Positions 8,592 through 15,666 of a stretch of DNA of 64,000 nt are shown in pieces; the first letter of the stretch is position 1, and each line of letters begins with the position of its first letter. The notes below the pieces were generated by a model. It was not told the origin of the DNA. It saw nothing but the letters and a program-made list of their open reading frames with translations, and did no database searches. The translations under genes were made by a program, and so were the position numbers. The stretch is from Bacillota bacterium. Lineage in GTDB: Bacteria > Bacillota > Clostridia > Lutisporales > Lutisporaceae. The stretch lies in assembly GCA_029553855.1 (NCBI GenBank), contig JAKPKE010000018.1:1-64000 (forward strand). The letters are read 5' to 3'.

Positions 8592-9050
8592 GTGGATGAG
8601 ATAATCGTTAAATATATAAGGACAAGCACCGTCAAAAGAGTAGAAGCGAAGACACCGGAATATGCTACTTCAGGATCTGCAGGGCTGGATTTGAGTGCCT
8701 GCATCTCGGAAGACATCGTTGTTAAACCCGGAGAAATAGTAATGGTGAATACGGGAATAGCAATACAAATTCCCCACAGCGGCATAGGAGGTTTCATATT
8801 CCCCAGAAGCGGGCTGTCAAGCAAATATGGGATATCCCTTGCCAACTGCGTAGGGGTAATTGATTCGGACTATACCGGTGAGTTAATATGCCCTGTAATT
8901 AACCATGGCAGCAGCGACTATACAATTAAGTGCGGCGACAGAATAGCTCAGATAGTATTCTTGCCTGTGCTGAAAGTTAAACTTCAGGAAGCAGAAAACC
9001 TAATAACAACAGAAAGGGGGTCAGGAGGTTTCGGGTCTACAGGAATCTAA
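8592..9050 (+). CDS. dut: dUTP diphosphatase (152 aa)
   Basis: Hydrolyses dUTP to dUMP and pyrophosphate, limiting uracil in DNA and supplying thymidylate synthesis. All trimeric dUTPase motifs are visible: GSAGLDLSA (motif 1), PRSGLSSKYGI (motif 2), GVIDSDYTGE (motif 3, substrate-binding), GDRIAQIVF (motif 4) and the C-terminal P-loop-like RGSGGFGSTG (motif 5). Start is GTG 8592 after AGGGAGGG. Its insertion between the M16 peptidase and ymxH differs from the Bacillus order. Confidence 0.95.
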   Translation: MDEIIVKYIRTSTVKRVEAKTPEYATSGSAGLDLSACISEDIVVKPGEIVMVNTGIAIQIPHSGIGGFIFPRSGLSSKYGISLANCVGVIDSDYTGELICPVINHGSSDYTIKCGDRIAQIVFLPVLKVKLQEAENLITTERGSGGFGSTGI

Positions 9051-9116
9051 ATATGGAATATTTGCCTGCCTCACTAATATAATTATATATATCAATAATT
9101 ATGGTGAGGTGATACC

Positions 9117-9365
9117 ATGCGATTCAGCAAGTTAGGCGGGAAGGAAATAGTATCGCTGCCGGATTGTGAGAAGCTGGGGTATTTAGGCGACTGTGATTTG
9201 GCAATCGATGGAGAAACCGGGAAGATAAAGTCGCTGATAGTGCCCGAGAATAAAGGCACGCTTTCCTTCTTTATCGACAGAAGATATATTGAGATTCCGT
9301 GGGAAAGAATAAAAAAAATAGGCAATGATATGATAATAATTGATTTTGCAGATATATTGAAATGA
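9117..9365 (+). CDS. ymxH: YlmC/YmxH-family PRC-barrel sporulation protein (82 aa)
   Basis: A short PRC-barrel protein found next to dpaA/spoVFA in spore formers. Typical features are the opening MRFSKLGGKEIVSL, then LGDCDLAIDGETGKIKSLIVP and the closing IPWERIKKIGNDMIIID. Function is unresolved; the family is linked to sporulation by context and name. Start ATG 9117 follows GGTGAGGTGA. A terminator follows immediately, so dpaA is expected to have its own promoter. Confidence 0.85.
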   Translation: MRFSKLGGKEIVSLPDCEKLGYLGDCDLAIDGETGKIKSLIVPENKGTLSFFIDRRYIEIPWERIKKIGNDMIIIDFADILK

Positions 9366-9371
9366 ATTGTT

Positions 9372-9420
9372 AAGGAGTGTCGCGAGACTACCGGATAAGT
9401 AGCTGACGGCACTCCTTTTT
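9372..9420 (+). terminator. Rho-independent terminator after ymxH
   Basis: Stem AAGGAGTG (9372-9379) with CACTCCTT (9410-9417), followed by a T-run to 9420. Confidence 0.75.
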
Positions 9421-9429
9421 GCATTAGGA

Positions 9430-9545
9430 GAAAAATGTGACATAGTCACATTTTTCAGTCACGAGTCGCTAGTCGCGAGATACGAGAAAAGTCAGGGTAT
9501 TCCTTGGGGGTCAAAGATCCTTCACTGCGTTCAGGATGACATACT
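9430..9545. repeat. Intergenic dispersed-repeat-like sequences
   Basis: This stretch contains GTGACATAGTCAC, a block of CGAGTCGCTAGTCGCGAG and ATACGAG variants, and near 9529-9541 the palindromic TCCTTCACTGCGTTCAGGA. The last is, from memory, a type of short dispersed repeat seen between genes in several bacterial genomes. It has no open frame. A similar CGAGGTACGAGG-rich tract occurs at 30518-30560. Confidence 0.45.
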
Positions 9546-9605
9546 ACCTCAACAATCTGAGCATTTTGCACAAAGGTGCCATAATATACTATGTAATCCC
9601 CCGTA

Positions 9606-9876
9606 GAGTATAGTCACACAGGGGCAAAGCCTTTGTATATCATCTAACACCTATATGGAGAGCAAATACCGGCGTGGGGAAGCTATTTTTGACGAAACCT
9701 TCCATTGACCTCGGAACGGGAATACCTCCAGGTAAAATCATCAGACGGGCCTGCAGAGATGGGACCCTCGCCAATGATTTTGCTGGCTTTGGAAGGTGAG
9801 GAGAACATACTTCCCCTACAGACGGAGTAATTCACAAACTATGTCGCATTATACTCCTTATCCGCAACACCTTTTT
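9606..9876 (+). ncRNA. Candidate structured non-coding RNA (rod-like, 6S-like shape)
   Basis: Nested complementary segments define a long interrupted hairpin: GAGTATA 9606-9612 with TATACTC 9850-9856; CCG 9669-9671 with CGG 9823-9825; GGGGAAG 9676-9682 with CTTCCCC 9810-9816; CCTTCC 9698-9703 with GGAAGG 9791-9796; CCAG 9728-9731 with CTGG 9783-9786; AAAATCAT 9734-9741 with ATGATTTT 9774-9781. A T-rich stretch (CTTTTT) follows near 9871. The helix order is colinear over about 250 nt, which chance would rarely give. I cannot name a family. The shape recalls 6S RNA, or it could be a long leader of dpaA. The strand is inferred from the neighbouring genes. Confidence 0.4.
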
Positions 9877-9919
9877 AAATTTCCCTAAAAGCTGGATTAA
9901 GCGTCATAATTGGACTATC

Positions 9920-9947
9920 ACGATTAAGGTAGTATTGACATATTATA
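9920..9947 (+). promoter_or_regulatory. Sigma-K-like promoter upstream of dpaA
   Basis: CATATTATA at 9939-9947 fits the mother-cell sigma-K -10 pattern CATAnnnTA, with an AC at 9920-9921 17 bp upstream as the short -35 element. The dpaA start is 28 bp downstream of the -10. Bacillus spoVF is known to be sigma-K controlled. A TTGACA (9935-9940) overlaps but lacks a spaced -10 of its own. Confidence 0.45.
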
Positions 9948-9975
9948 TATTACCTTTTTTTATGGAGGAATATAT

Positions 9976-10860
9976 ATGAAGAGCCTAAGATACCTTATTA
10001 TAGGCGGTGATGACAGGCTTGCAGAACTTGCAGCAATACTGGAAAGGAACGGAGATAATATCGCTACCTACGGCATGGATATGATAGAGATAGAGGGAGT
10101 GTTTAATTACCTGTCTCTTGAAAAAGCATTGGAAAATTCCGATATTATTGTCTGCCCTGTACCGTTTTCTAAGGAAGTATACAAAATCAACTCTAAGTAT
10201 TCAAGCGTTGATATTGAAATTGAAGAGTTATTTAAAAAACTGGGGAAAGGGAAAACACTTGTACTTGGAGCAATAAACAGCTATTCCAGAGATATGGCAA
10301 TAAAATACAATATAGAATATATGGATTACTGCATGGATGAAAGCTATCAGATATTAAACGCCATACCAACTGCCGAAGGTGCTCTGTCAATTTTAATCAA
10401 CGAAACTAAGGAGACGTTGTACGGAAGCAAAATACTCGTTCTTGGCTATGGCAGGATAGGTAAGCTAATTTCTGAGTATTTGAAGGCTTTAAGGGCGGAG
10501 GTTTATGTGGAAGCAAGAAAAGACTCAGATCTTACCTGGATAACTGCAAGAGGCATGAATGCAATACCGATGGATCAGCTTTCTTTGTACCTGGGGGAAA
10601 TGGATGTAATTGTGAATACAATTCCCGCGATGGTTTTAGATTGCACCAGGCTTGACAAGGTAAAAAACGATGTTTTTATATTAGACCTGGCATCAACCCC
10701 CGGCGGAACTGATTTTATATATGCAACAGAAAAAGGGATACAGACAATTCATGCCCTTGGAATTCCCGGGAAAATAGCATGCAAATCGGCGGCAGCATAC
10801 ATTTACAATACTATGCAAAAAATTCTATATAGGCAGAAAGGAGTAGATTATGAAAGTTGA
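9976..10860 (+). CDS. dpaA: Dipicolinate synthase subunit A (294 aa)
   Basis: With DpaB it oxidises dihydrodipicolinate-pathway intermediate to dipicolinic acid in the mother cell, for loading into the spore core. The protein begins with a Rossmann-like strand (YLIIGGDDRLAELAAIL), and its second NAD(P)-binding motif is ILVLGYGRIGKLISEYLKA (about residues 152-170). DLASTPGGTDF and ALGIPGKIACKSAA are typical of SpoVFA. Length is that of the family. It overlaps dpaB by 11 bp. It is intact, but its partner is split by an inserted element, so the enzyme can form only if dpaB is restored. Confidence 0.93.
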   Translation: MKSLRYLIIGGDDRLAELAAILERNGDNIATYGMDMIEIEGVFNYLSLEKALENSDIIVCPVPFSKEVYKINSKYSSVDIEIEELFKKLGKGKTLVLGAINSYSRDMAIKYNIEYMDYCMDESYQILNAIPTAEGALSILINETKETLYGSKILVLGYGRIGKLISEYLKALRAEVYVEARKDSDLTWITARGMNAIPMDQLSLYLGEMDVIVNTIPAMVLDCTRLDKVKNDVFILDLASTPGGTDFIYATEKGIQTIHALGIPGKIACKSAAAYIYNTMQKILYRQKGVDYES

Positions 10861-11132
10861 AGGACTTAATATCGGGTTAGCAGTAACCGGATCATTTTGT
10901 ACATTTGAAAAACTAATACCTGAAGTAGAAAATCTGATCCAGCAAAATGCAAATGTGTATCCAATATTCTCCACAAATGCAGCTACAATGGACACAAGGT
11001 TCGGAAAAGCGGAAGACTGGATAAGAAAGTTTGAGGAAATAACCGGGCACAGTGTAATAAAAACCATTGCCGATGCTGAACCGATAGGACCAAAAGGGCT
11101 GATTGATATTTTAGTAATTGCACCCTGTACAG
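10850..11132 (+). CDS. dpaB: Dipicolinate synthase subunit B, 5' segment of a gene split by an excisable element
   Basis: Encodes the first 94 residues of DpaB/SpoVFB plus the first base of codon 95. It starts with LNIGLAVTGSFCTFEKLIPE, which fits the flavoprotein-like fold of the family, and reaches LIDILVIAPCT. Beyond 11132 the frame leaves the family sequence and runs into the element to a stop at 11377, so the unexcised gene would give a 175-residue non-homologous fusion. ATG 10850 follows AGAAAGGAG and overlaps dpaA. Joined to 14046-14353 the frame is 591 bp, 197 codons with stop, giving a 196-residue protein of normal family length. I infer regulated excision; permanent inactivation is the alternative. 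Confidence 0.92.
11128..11132. other. Left attachment-site core (attL)
   Basis: TACAG shared with the right junction, flanked on the left by dpaB sequence GCACCCTG and on the right by element sequence AGAAGGCG. The predicted empty site (attB) would read CCTGTACAGG at the seam, a 10-bp palindrome centred on TA. The crossover dinucleotide must lie inside TACAG. Confidence 0.8.
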
Positions 11133-11140
11133 AGAAGGCG

Positions 11141-12553
11141 TTAAAAATACAAAACTATATCAACTTGATCCTTATAGGCTTTGATATATTTTATCAGGCG
11201 GGAGCATATTTGTTTAAGGATAACAGGCTCCAATGCAGAAATACTACCTTTCAGCCCGGAAAAATAAGCATCATAATTTTCTTCATCCGTAGCTTCTTCA
11301 GAACGGCTCTGCTCGGATTTCCTTTTTTCCAATTTGTTTATTTGAAGCTCAATTTCATTTATTCTTTCAGTGAATAGCTTATTGTCCTTTATTTTATATT
11401 CCTCAAAAAGGTTGAAATAGTGGGACTTCAATTTTTGAAGACGGCTTAATTGCGATTCGATAGAGGTCAGCCTGGAGCCCTTATTATCAGGTATTGAATT
11501 ATTCCGGTTAATGATGCTGAAAGCGGTCTTGTGCAGGGTTTTGTCGTCAAAAACCGCAGTAATTGCCTGTGAAACTTTTTTCTCCAGCTTTTCAACATTT
11601 ACATAATTGGAACATCTGCAGCACCTCAGGTATTTGTATTTCTTGCCTTTAGAGACAGTATAGAATATTTTCAGGACAGAATTGCATTTCATGCAATACA
11701 CAATAAAAGATATTGAATCGGAAGGGGTTCCGGCTTTCTTTTTTTGATGCTTATTGCTTAGATCTTGAGCCCTGTTCCACAGGTCTTCGGTAATGATCGC
11801 CGGGTGGGCGTTTCTTATTTGATATTCTTTTTCAGTTTTTATTTTATGCCTGTTAATGCCTATATAGACAGGATTGTTAATTATATAGGAGATGCTGCTG
11901 CTTCTATATTTGCTTCCCCTCTTGGTTTTGCAGCCAATATTGTTCAAATGGCTGGCAATAGCGGAATAATTCAATCCATTGTCTATATAAAGACTAAATA
12001 CTAATCTGACTATATCAGCCTCTTTTTTATTAATACTTAACTTTTTTTCTATATTATCATAACCCAGCACTGAGGATGCTTTCCCGCCTTTTCTTGCGAA
12101 TTCAGCAAGTCCCAGCCTGACATTTTCAATAATTGTATTTCTTTCAAATTCAGCAATGGACCCCAGCAGCTGAAGTGTCATTCTGCCCACAGGGGTAGCA
12201 GTGTCAAATTTCTCGGAACAGCTCGCAAAATAGACATTATTGCTTTCAAGAATATCAATAACATAAAGCAGATCCTTAAGGTTTCTTGACAGTCTTGATA
12301 TTTTCCAGACCAGTACGAGGTCAAACTTCTTTTTACTGCAATCTTCTATCAGCCGCTTCAGACCCTCCCTATCCTTAAGACTTTTCCCCGATATGCCCAA
12401 ATCCGTATATACATCGTATATTTCCATATTGTAAGCACTGCAATACTGCTTCAAAATCCCCTCCTGGGCCTGGGCGGATTGTCCTTCAATTGCCTGCTCC
12501 TCAGTGCTTACCCTTATGTATATGGCAACCTTATTCCTATTCTGACCATTCAT
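11141..12553 (-). CDS. Large serine recombinase of the dpaB element (470 aa)
   Basis: A SpoIVCA/SprA-type site-specific recombinase predicted to excise the element. The N-terminal resolvase domain (about residues 8-150) has the nucleophile serine in AIYIRVSTEEQ and the arginine-rich VWKISRLSRN. A recombinase domain follows (about 165-265), then a zinc ribbon with CMKC and CCRC pairs (about 287-325), a Lys/Glu-rich coiled coil (about 360-430) and a short C-terminal tail. The stop codon is 8 bp inside attL. The proposed ATG has GGGTGAGGG almost abutting it. No promoter was found with confidence, though CATACATA on the minus strand (12635-12642) resembles a sigma-E -10. Confidence 0.93.
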   Translation of the reverse strand: MNGQNRNKVAIYIRVSTEEQAIEGQSAQAQEGILKQYCSAYNMEIYDVYTDLGISGKSLKDREGLKRLIEDCSKKKFDLVLVWKISRLSRNLKDLLYVIDILESNNVYFASCSEKFDTATPVGRMTLQLLGSIAEFERNTIIENVRLGLAEFARKGGKASSVLGYDNIEKKLSINKKEADIVRLVFSLYIDNGLNYSAIASHLNNIGCKTKRGSKYRSSSISYIINNPVYIGINRHKIKTEKEYQIRNAHPAIITEDLWNRAQDLSNKHQKKKAGTPSDSISFIVYCMKCNSVLKIFYTVSKGKKYKYLRCCRCSNYVNVEKLEKKVSQAITAVFDDKTLHKTAFSIINRNNSIPDNKGSRLTSIESQLSRLQKLKSHYFNLFEEYKIKDNKLFTERINEIELQINKLEKRKSEQSRSEEATDEENYDAYFSGLKGSISALEPVILKQICSRLIKYIKAYKDQVDIVLYF

Positions 12554-12642
12554 ACCCTCACCCGGAGTTCACATATAATAACCGATTTGGATTAATAAGC
12601 ATATGTATAAAATGCTATAATTTTTTTCGCACTTTATGTATG

Positions 12643-12670
12643 TTGTTTTTAACTATAGAATTGATATAAT
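12643..12670 (+). promoter_or_regulatory. Sigma-A-like promoter for the RelA/SpoT-domain gene
   Basis: TTGTTT (12643-12648), 16-bp spacer, TATAAT (12665-12670). The gene start is 44 bp further on, after AAAGGAGAAA. This suggests vegetative expression of the cargo gene. Confidence 0.5.
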
Positions 12671-12714
12671 TTATATGCAGGTTCCTTTAACTATATTTAT
12701 AAAGGAGAAATTAT

Positions 12715-14019
12715 ATGAGTTTGATTAATGAATTTCTTCAGAGATATGCAAAGGAATATGATTTCTACAATAAGCTTGCCCATCAGGTGGCTGTGATCTG
12801 TGAATCCATTATACAAAGAAGCGGAATCAGGGCAATAGTAACCTACCGCGCTAAAAAGCCGGACAGCCTGAGAGAGAAGCTGATTAAAAGAAACTCCTTT
12901 AAAAAATATCAGAATATAGAACAAATCTACAGCGACATTGTGGATTTATCCGGAGTAAGAATAGCTATTTATTTTCCGGGGGACAGGGAAGAAATCGGAA
13001 AACTGATAGAATCGGAATTCAATACAGAGAAAATAAAAAGATTTCCCAATACTGAGCAGAAGCATTATCAGGAGATATCATTCAACAGACAATTCACGGG
13101 TTATGATGCGGTACACTACAGAGTCAAGATAAAAGAGAATAAGCTTGAGGATAATAACAAAAGATTTGCACATGCACAGGTGGAAATCCAAATTGCCTCC
13201 TCTCTAATGCATGCATGGGCTGAAGTTGAGCATGATCTGGCTTACAAGCCGCAGATAGGAAGTCTTTCGGAGGAAGAGCTTACTATACTGGATGAACTTA
13301 ACGGTATTATTCTGGCCGGAGAAATAGCTTTGGAAAAACTGCAGAAAGCTTTTAAGCGCAGGATAGCTTCCATGGAGCAGCAGTTCAACAACCATTATGA
13401 GCTGGCAGCATTAATCAGGAGGAAAATTAACCGCAGCTTGTTGGAGGACTACTATATGGGCAGGGTAGACATATTATTAAAGTTCCTTCAAAAAATCGAA
13501 TTGGATAACCCAAGAAAAGCCTGTCCATACATGAGTTCTCTTGATAACATAAGAACAATACGGGGATACAATACAATCGTAGATTATTTTGCAGACCTTA
13601 TACTGAATCAAAACCCCGATTATTACAGTCAATATGTAGAGGCAAAGTATGAATCCAGCTATAATAATCCTTATGTATCAATTCAGAAGCAGATAATGCT
13701 CAGCAAAGAAAATACGCTGCTTGGTATATTTATAGAAAAGTGGATAGTGCTGGAAAAGACAGTAAAGTCGATGGTGCAGGATAATGAAGATAAAGAGGAA
13801 TCAAAAGTCAGAATTGAGCACAGGGAGCCCCTGGCCAGTATGGTTAAAAGGGATATAACGGCTGACGAGCTTATGCTTGAGGATATAAAACATCTTGAAG
13901 GAATCAGGAATAAAATTATTTACAGCACGGAAATGCCTGATAATCAGCAACTGGAAAACTCTATACAGTTAATATCCTTTATATTAAAGAGACTGTCCGA
14001 GCAGTCCGAAGGCAGGTAG
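12715..14019 (+). CDS. RelA/SpoT synthetase-domain protein with HEPN-like C-terminal region (434 aa)
   Basis: The N-terminal half (about residues 35-200) is a (p)ppGpp-synthetase-type nucleotidyl pyrophosphotransferase domain: YRAKKPDSLREKLIKR, DIVDLSGVRIAIYFPGD, GYDAVHYRVKI and VEIQIASSLMHAWAEVEHD, with the catalytic-type glutamate and EH..Y residues present. No HD hydrolase or TGS/ACT domain is seen. The C-terminal part (about 250-434) is helical and ends in LEGIRNKIIYS, close to the HEPN R-N-x-x-x-H motif but with Tyr for His. The architecture suggests a small alarmone synthetase or toxSAS-like protein rather than housekeeping Rel. It is the only cargo besides the recombinase. A role in defence or element maintenance is inference. 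Confidence 0.8.
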   Translation: MSLINEFLQRYAKEYDFYNKLAHQVAVICESIIQRSGIRAIVTYRAKKPDSLREKLIKRNSFKKYQNIEQIYSDIVDLSGVRIAIYFPGDREEIGKLIESEFNTEKIKRFPNTEQKHYQEISFNRQFTGYDAVHYRVKIKENKLEDNNKRFAHAQVEIQIASSLMHAWAEVEHDLAYKPQIGSLSEEELTILDELNGIILAGEIALEKLQKAFKRRIASMEQQFNNHYELAALIRRKINRSLLEDYYMGRVDILLKFLQKIELDNPRKACPYMSSLDNIRTIRGYNTIVDYFADLILNQNPDYYSQYVEAKYESSYNNPYVSIQKQIMLSKENTLLGIFIEKWIVLEKTVKSMVQDNEDKEESKVRIEHREPLASMVKRDITADELMLEDIKHLEGIRNKIIYSTEMPDNQQLENSIQLISFILKRLSEQSEGR

Positions 14020-14040
14020 TTTTGAACGATAATAATTGGC

Positions 14041-14045
14041 TACAG
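14041..14045. other. Right attachment-site core (attR)
   Basis: Second copy of TACAG, preceded by element sequence AATAATTGGC and followed by dpaB sequence GCAATACTTT. Excision here keeps one TACAG copy and rejoins codon 95 as GGC (Gly). Confidence 0.8.
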
Positions 14046-14353
14046 GCAATACTTTATCAAAATTAGCCAATGCAATTACAGACACGCCTGTGCTCATGGC
14101 AGCGAAAGCCCACGTAAGGAACGGGAAACCTATAGTAATCGGAATCTCTACAAATGACGGACTAGGAATAAATGCAAAAAATTTGGCAATATTACTGAAT
14201 TCCAAATATTACTTCTTCATTCCTTTTGGTCAGGATAATCCTACGGGAAAGAGAAACTCCTTAATTGCAAAAATGGAACTTCTGATCCCAACCGTAGAAA
14301 TGGCAATGGAAGGTAAGCAGTTTCAGCCGGTGGTAATTGAGAATTTTGTGTAA
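14046..14353 (+). CDS. dpaB: Dipicolinate synthase subunit B, 3' segment
   Basis: Encodes residues 95-196 of the restored DpaB. It begins in codon 95 and continues NTLSKLANAITDTPVLMAAK, then PIVIGISTNDGLG and YYFFIPFGQDNP, all typical of SpoVFB, and ends in QPVVIENFV. The frame is open from a TTG at 14036, but there is no ribosome site before it, so separate translation is unlikely. Sequence conservation of this half argues that the split gene is still under selection. Aspartokinase follows 24 bp downstream. Confidence 0.9.
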
Positions 14354-14377
14354 ATTTGCCTTGGGAGAGGATAATAT

Positions 14378-15607
14378 ATGAAAATACTTGTACAAAAATT
14401 CGGCGGAACCTCTGTTTCTACCCAGGAAAGAAGAGATATGGTAGCAGATAAAATTGAAAAGGCATTAAAAAATGGATTTTTCCCGGTTGTTGTTGTATCT
14501 GCAATAGGGAGAAACGGCGACCCATATGCTACCGACACCCTCATAAAGTTAGGAAACTCCATAGGGGTCAAAAGCAGCCCAAGGGAAATGGATTTGCTTA
14601 TATCCTGCGGAGAGATAATATCCTGCGTCATGCTGGCGAATACAATAAAAAAGGGAAAGCATGACAGCAAAGCCCTCACCGGAGGTCAGGCAGGAATAAT
14701 AACCGACGAGAACTTTGGCGATGCAGAGGTAATAAATGTAGACCCGCAAAATATATATGACAGTATAAAGAAAAATGTAATACCTGTAATTGCAGGTTTC
14801 CAGGGCAAATCGGAAAAGGGCGAAATAACAACCCTTGGAAGGGGCGGCAGTGATGTTACGGCTGCAATAATTGCCGAAGCGCTTAATGCAGAAGCCATCG
14901 AAATCTATACTGATGTTGAAGGGATAATGACAGCCGATCCCAGTATAGTGCCAAACGCAACGGTTATGGACACCATATATTATAATGAGGTATTCCAAAT
15001 GGCTGAGTATGGATCAAAGGTGATTCACCCCAGGGCCGTGGAAGTTGCCATGAGAAGCAGCATACCGCTTATTATCAAGAATACGTTGACTGATTCAGCC
15101 GGAACCCTTATAACAAACTGCGACAAAAATAGAAAATACAGACATGATAAAAATAATAAAATACTGACTGCCATAGCCCAAGTCAGCGGCAGGGTAAGAG
15201 CCAGGATAGTCTTTGACGGCTCTGCCGGGGAATACGAAAACGACAAACATCTTTTCAGTATTATTGCATCTGAAGGAATAAGCATTGATATGATTAATGT
15301 CAATCCTGATTTCAAGCTGTTCATAATAGAAGATTCCAACAAAGAGAAGCTGGAAAAAGTCCTTGAAAGACACGGTTATAATTATGAGCTTAAACCTGAT
15401 TGCAGCAAGGTGACAATAATAGGGAATAAAATGAGAGGAATACCCGGAGTTATGGCAAAAGCAATCAGCGCCCTGGCGTCGAAGAACATTGAAGTGCTTC
15501 AGACTTCTGATTCACATACTACAATTTCCTGCCTGATAGAAAGTTCATATACCAATGAAGCTGTCAATGCACTCCATCAGGAATTCGGGCTTGGAAATAT
15601 AGGTTAA
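14378..15607 (+). CDS. dapG: Aspartate kinase (409 aa)
   Basis: Phosphorylates aspartate, the first step to diaminopimelate, lysine and dipicolinate. The kinase domain opens with VQKFGGTSVS and has GGQAGIITDENFGDAEV, TTLGRGGSDVTAAIIAEAL and VEGIMTADP. Two C-terminal ACT regulatory domains lie at about 270-335 and 345-409. The adjacent dpaAB and the absence of a separate beta-subunit start suggest the DapG-type enzyme, which in Bacillus is inhibited by diaminopimelate; the effector here is inferred. Start ATG follows GGGAGAGG. asd and dapA, which flank dapG in Bacillus, are absent. Confidence 0.9.
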   Translation: MKILVQKFGGTSVSTQERRDMVADKIEKALKNGFFPVVVVSAIGRNGDPYATDTLIKLGNSIGVKSSPREMDLLISCGEIISCVMLANTIKKGKHDSKALTGGQAGIITDENFGDAEVINVDPQNIYDSIKKNVIPVIAGFQGKSEKGEITTLGRGGSDVTAAIIAEALNAEAIEIYTDVEGIMTADPSIVPNATVMDTIYYNEVFQMAEYGSKVIHPRAVEVAMRSSIPLIIKNTLTDSAGTLITNCDKNRKYRHDKNNKILTAIAQVSGRVRARIVFDGSAGEYENDKHLFSIIASEGISIDMINVNPDFKLFIIEDSNKEKLEKVLERHGYNYELKPDCSKVTIIGNKMRGIPGVMAKAISALASKNIEVLQTSDSHTTISCLIESSYTNEAVNALHQEFGLGNIG

Positions 15608-15621
15608 AATCAAATCATAAT

Positions 15622-15666
15622 AAGAATTTCCGGATTGCCGCAATTTTTCCGGGAATTCTTTTTTGT
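15622..15666 (+). terminator. Rho-independent terminator after dapG
   Basis: AAGAATTTCCGG (15622-15633) pairs with CCGGGAATTCTT (15649-15660), followed by TTTTTT. Confidence 0.8.

Larger units (their letters stand above)
11128..14045. mobile_element. Skin-like intervening element interrupting dpaB (2,913 bp unit between TACAG repeats)
   Basis: The element lies between two copies of TACAG (11128-11132 and 14041-14045). Precise recombination between them removes 2,913 bp and restores dpaB in frame, with the predicted seam APCT-GNTLSKLAN, the sequence expected of intact SpoVFB. It encodes only a large serine recombinase (minus strand, ending 8 bp from the left core) and, divergently, a RelA/SpoT-domain protein. 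There are no terminal inverted repeats or longer direct repeats, as is usual for serine-integrase sites. Known comparators are the skin elements in sigK and, as I recall, the vfbin element in spoVFB of Bacillus weihenstephanensis. This one is far smaller. Confidence 0.92.

Noticed and set aside
9600-9880. Lysine riboswitch or T-box ahead of dpaA
   Set aside because: The conserved sequence blocks of either class are not present.
11133-11377. C-terminal extension of the truncated dpaB frame as a genuine domain
   Set aside because: It is antisense to the recombinase 3' end and shares nothing with the DpaB family; it is read-through into the element.
11765-12004. Possible directionality-factor gene inside the element
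   Set aside because: It is fully antisense to the recombinase, has no ribosome site and its composition follows the recombinase codons.
14036-14045. TTG 14036 as an independent start of the dpaB 3' part
   Set aside because: No Shine-Dalgarno precedes it, and the protein would lack half of the fold.
10850-14353. Simple permanent pseudogene of dpaB
   Set aside because: Both halves keep family sequence, the recombination seam is exactly in frame and the recombinase is intact; decay would be expected otherwise. It cannot be fully excluded without an excision test.
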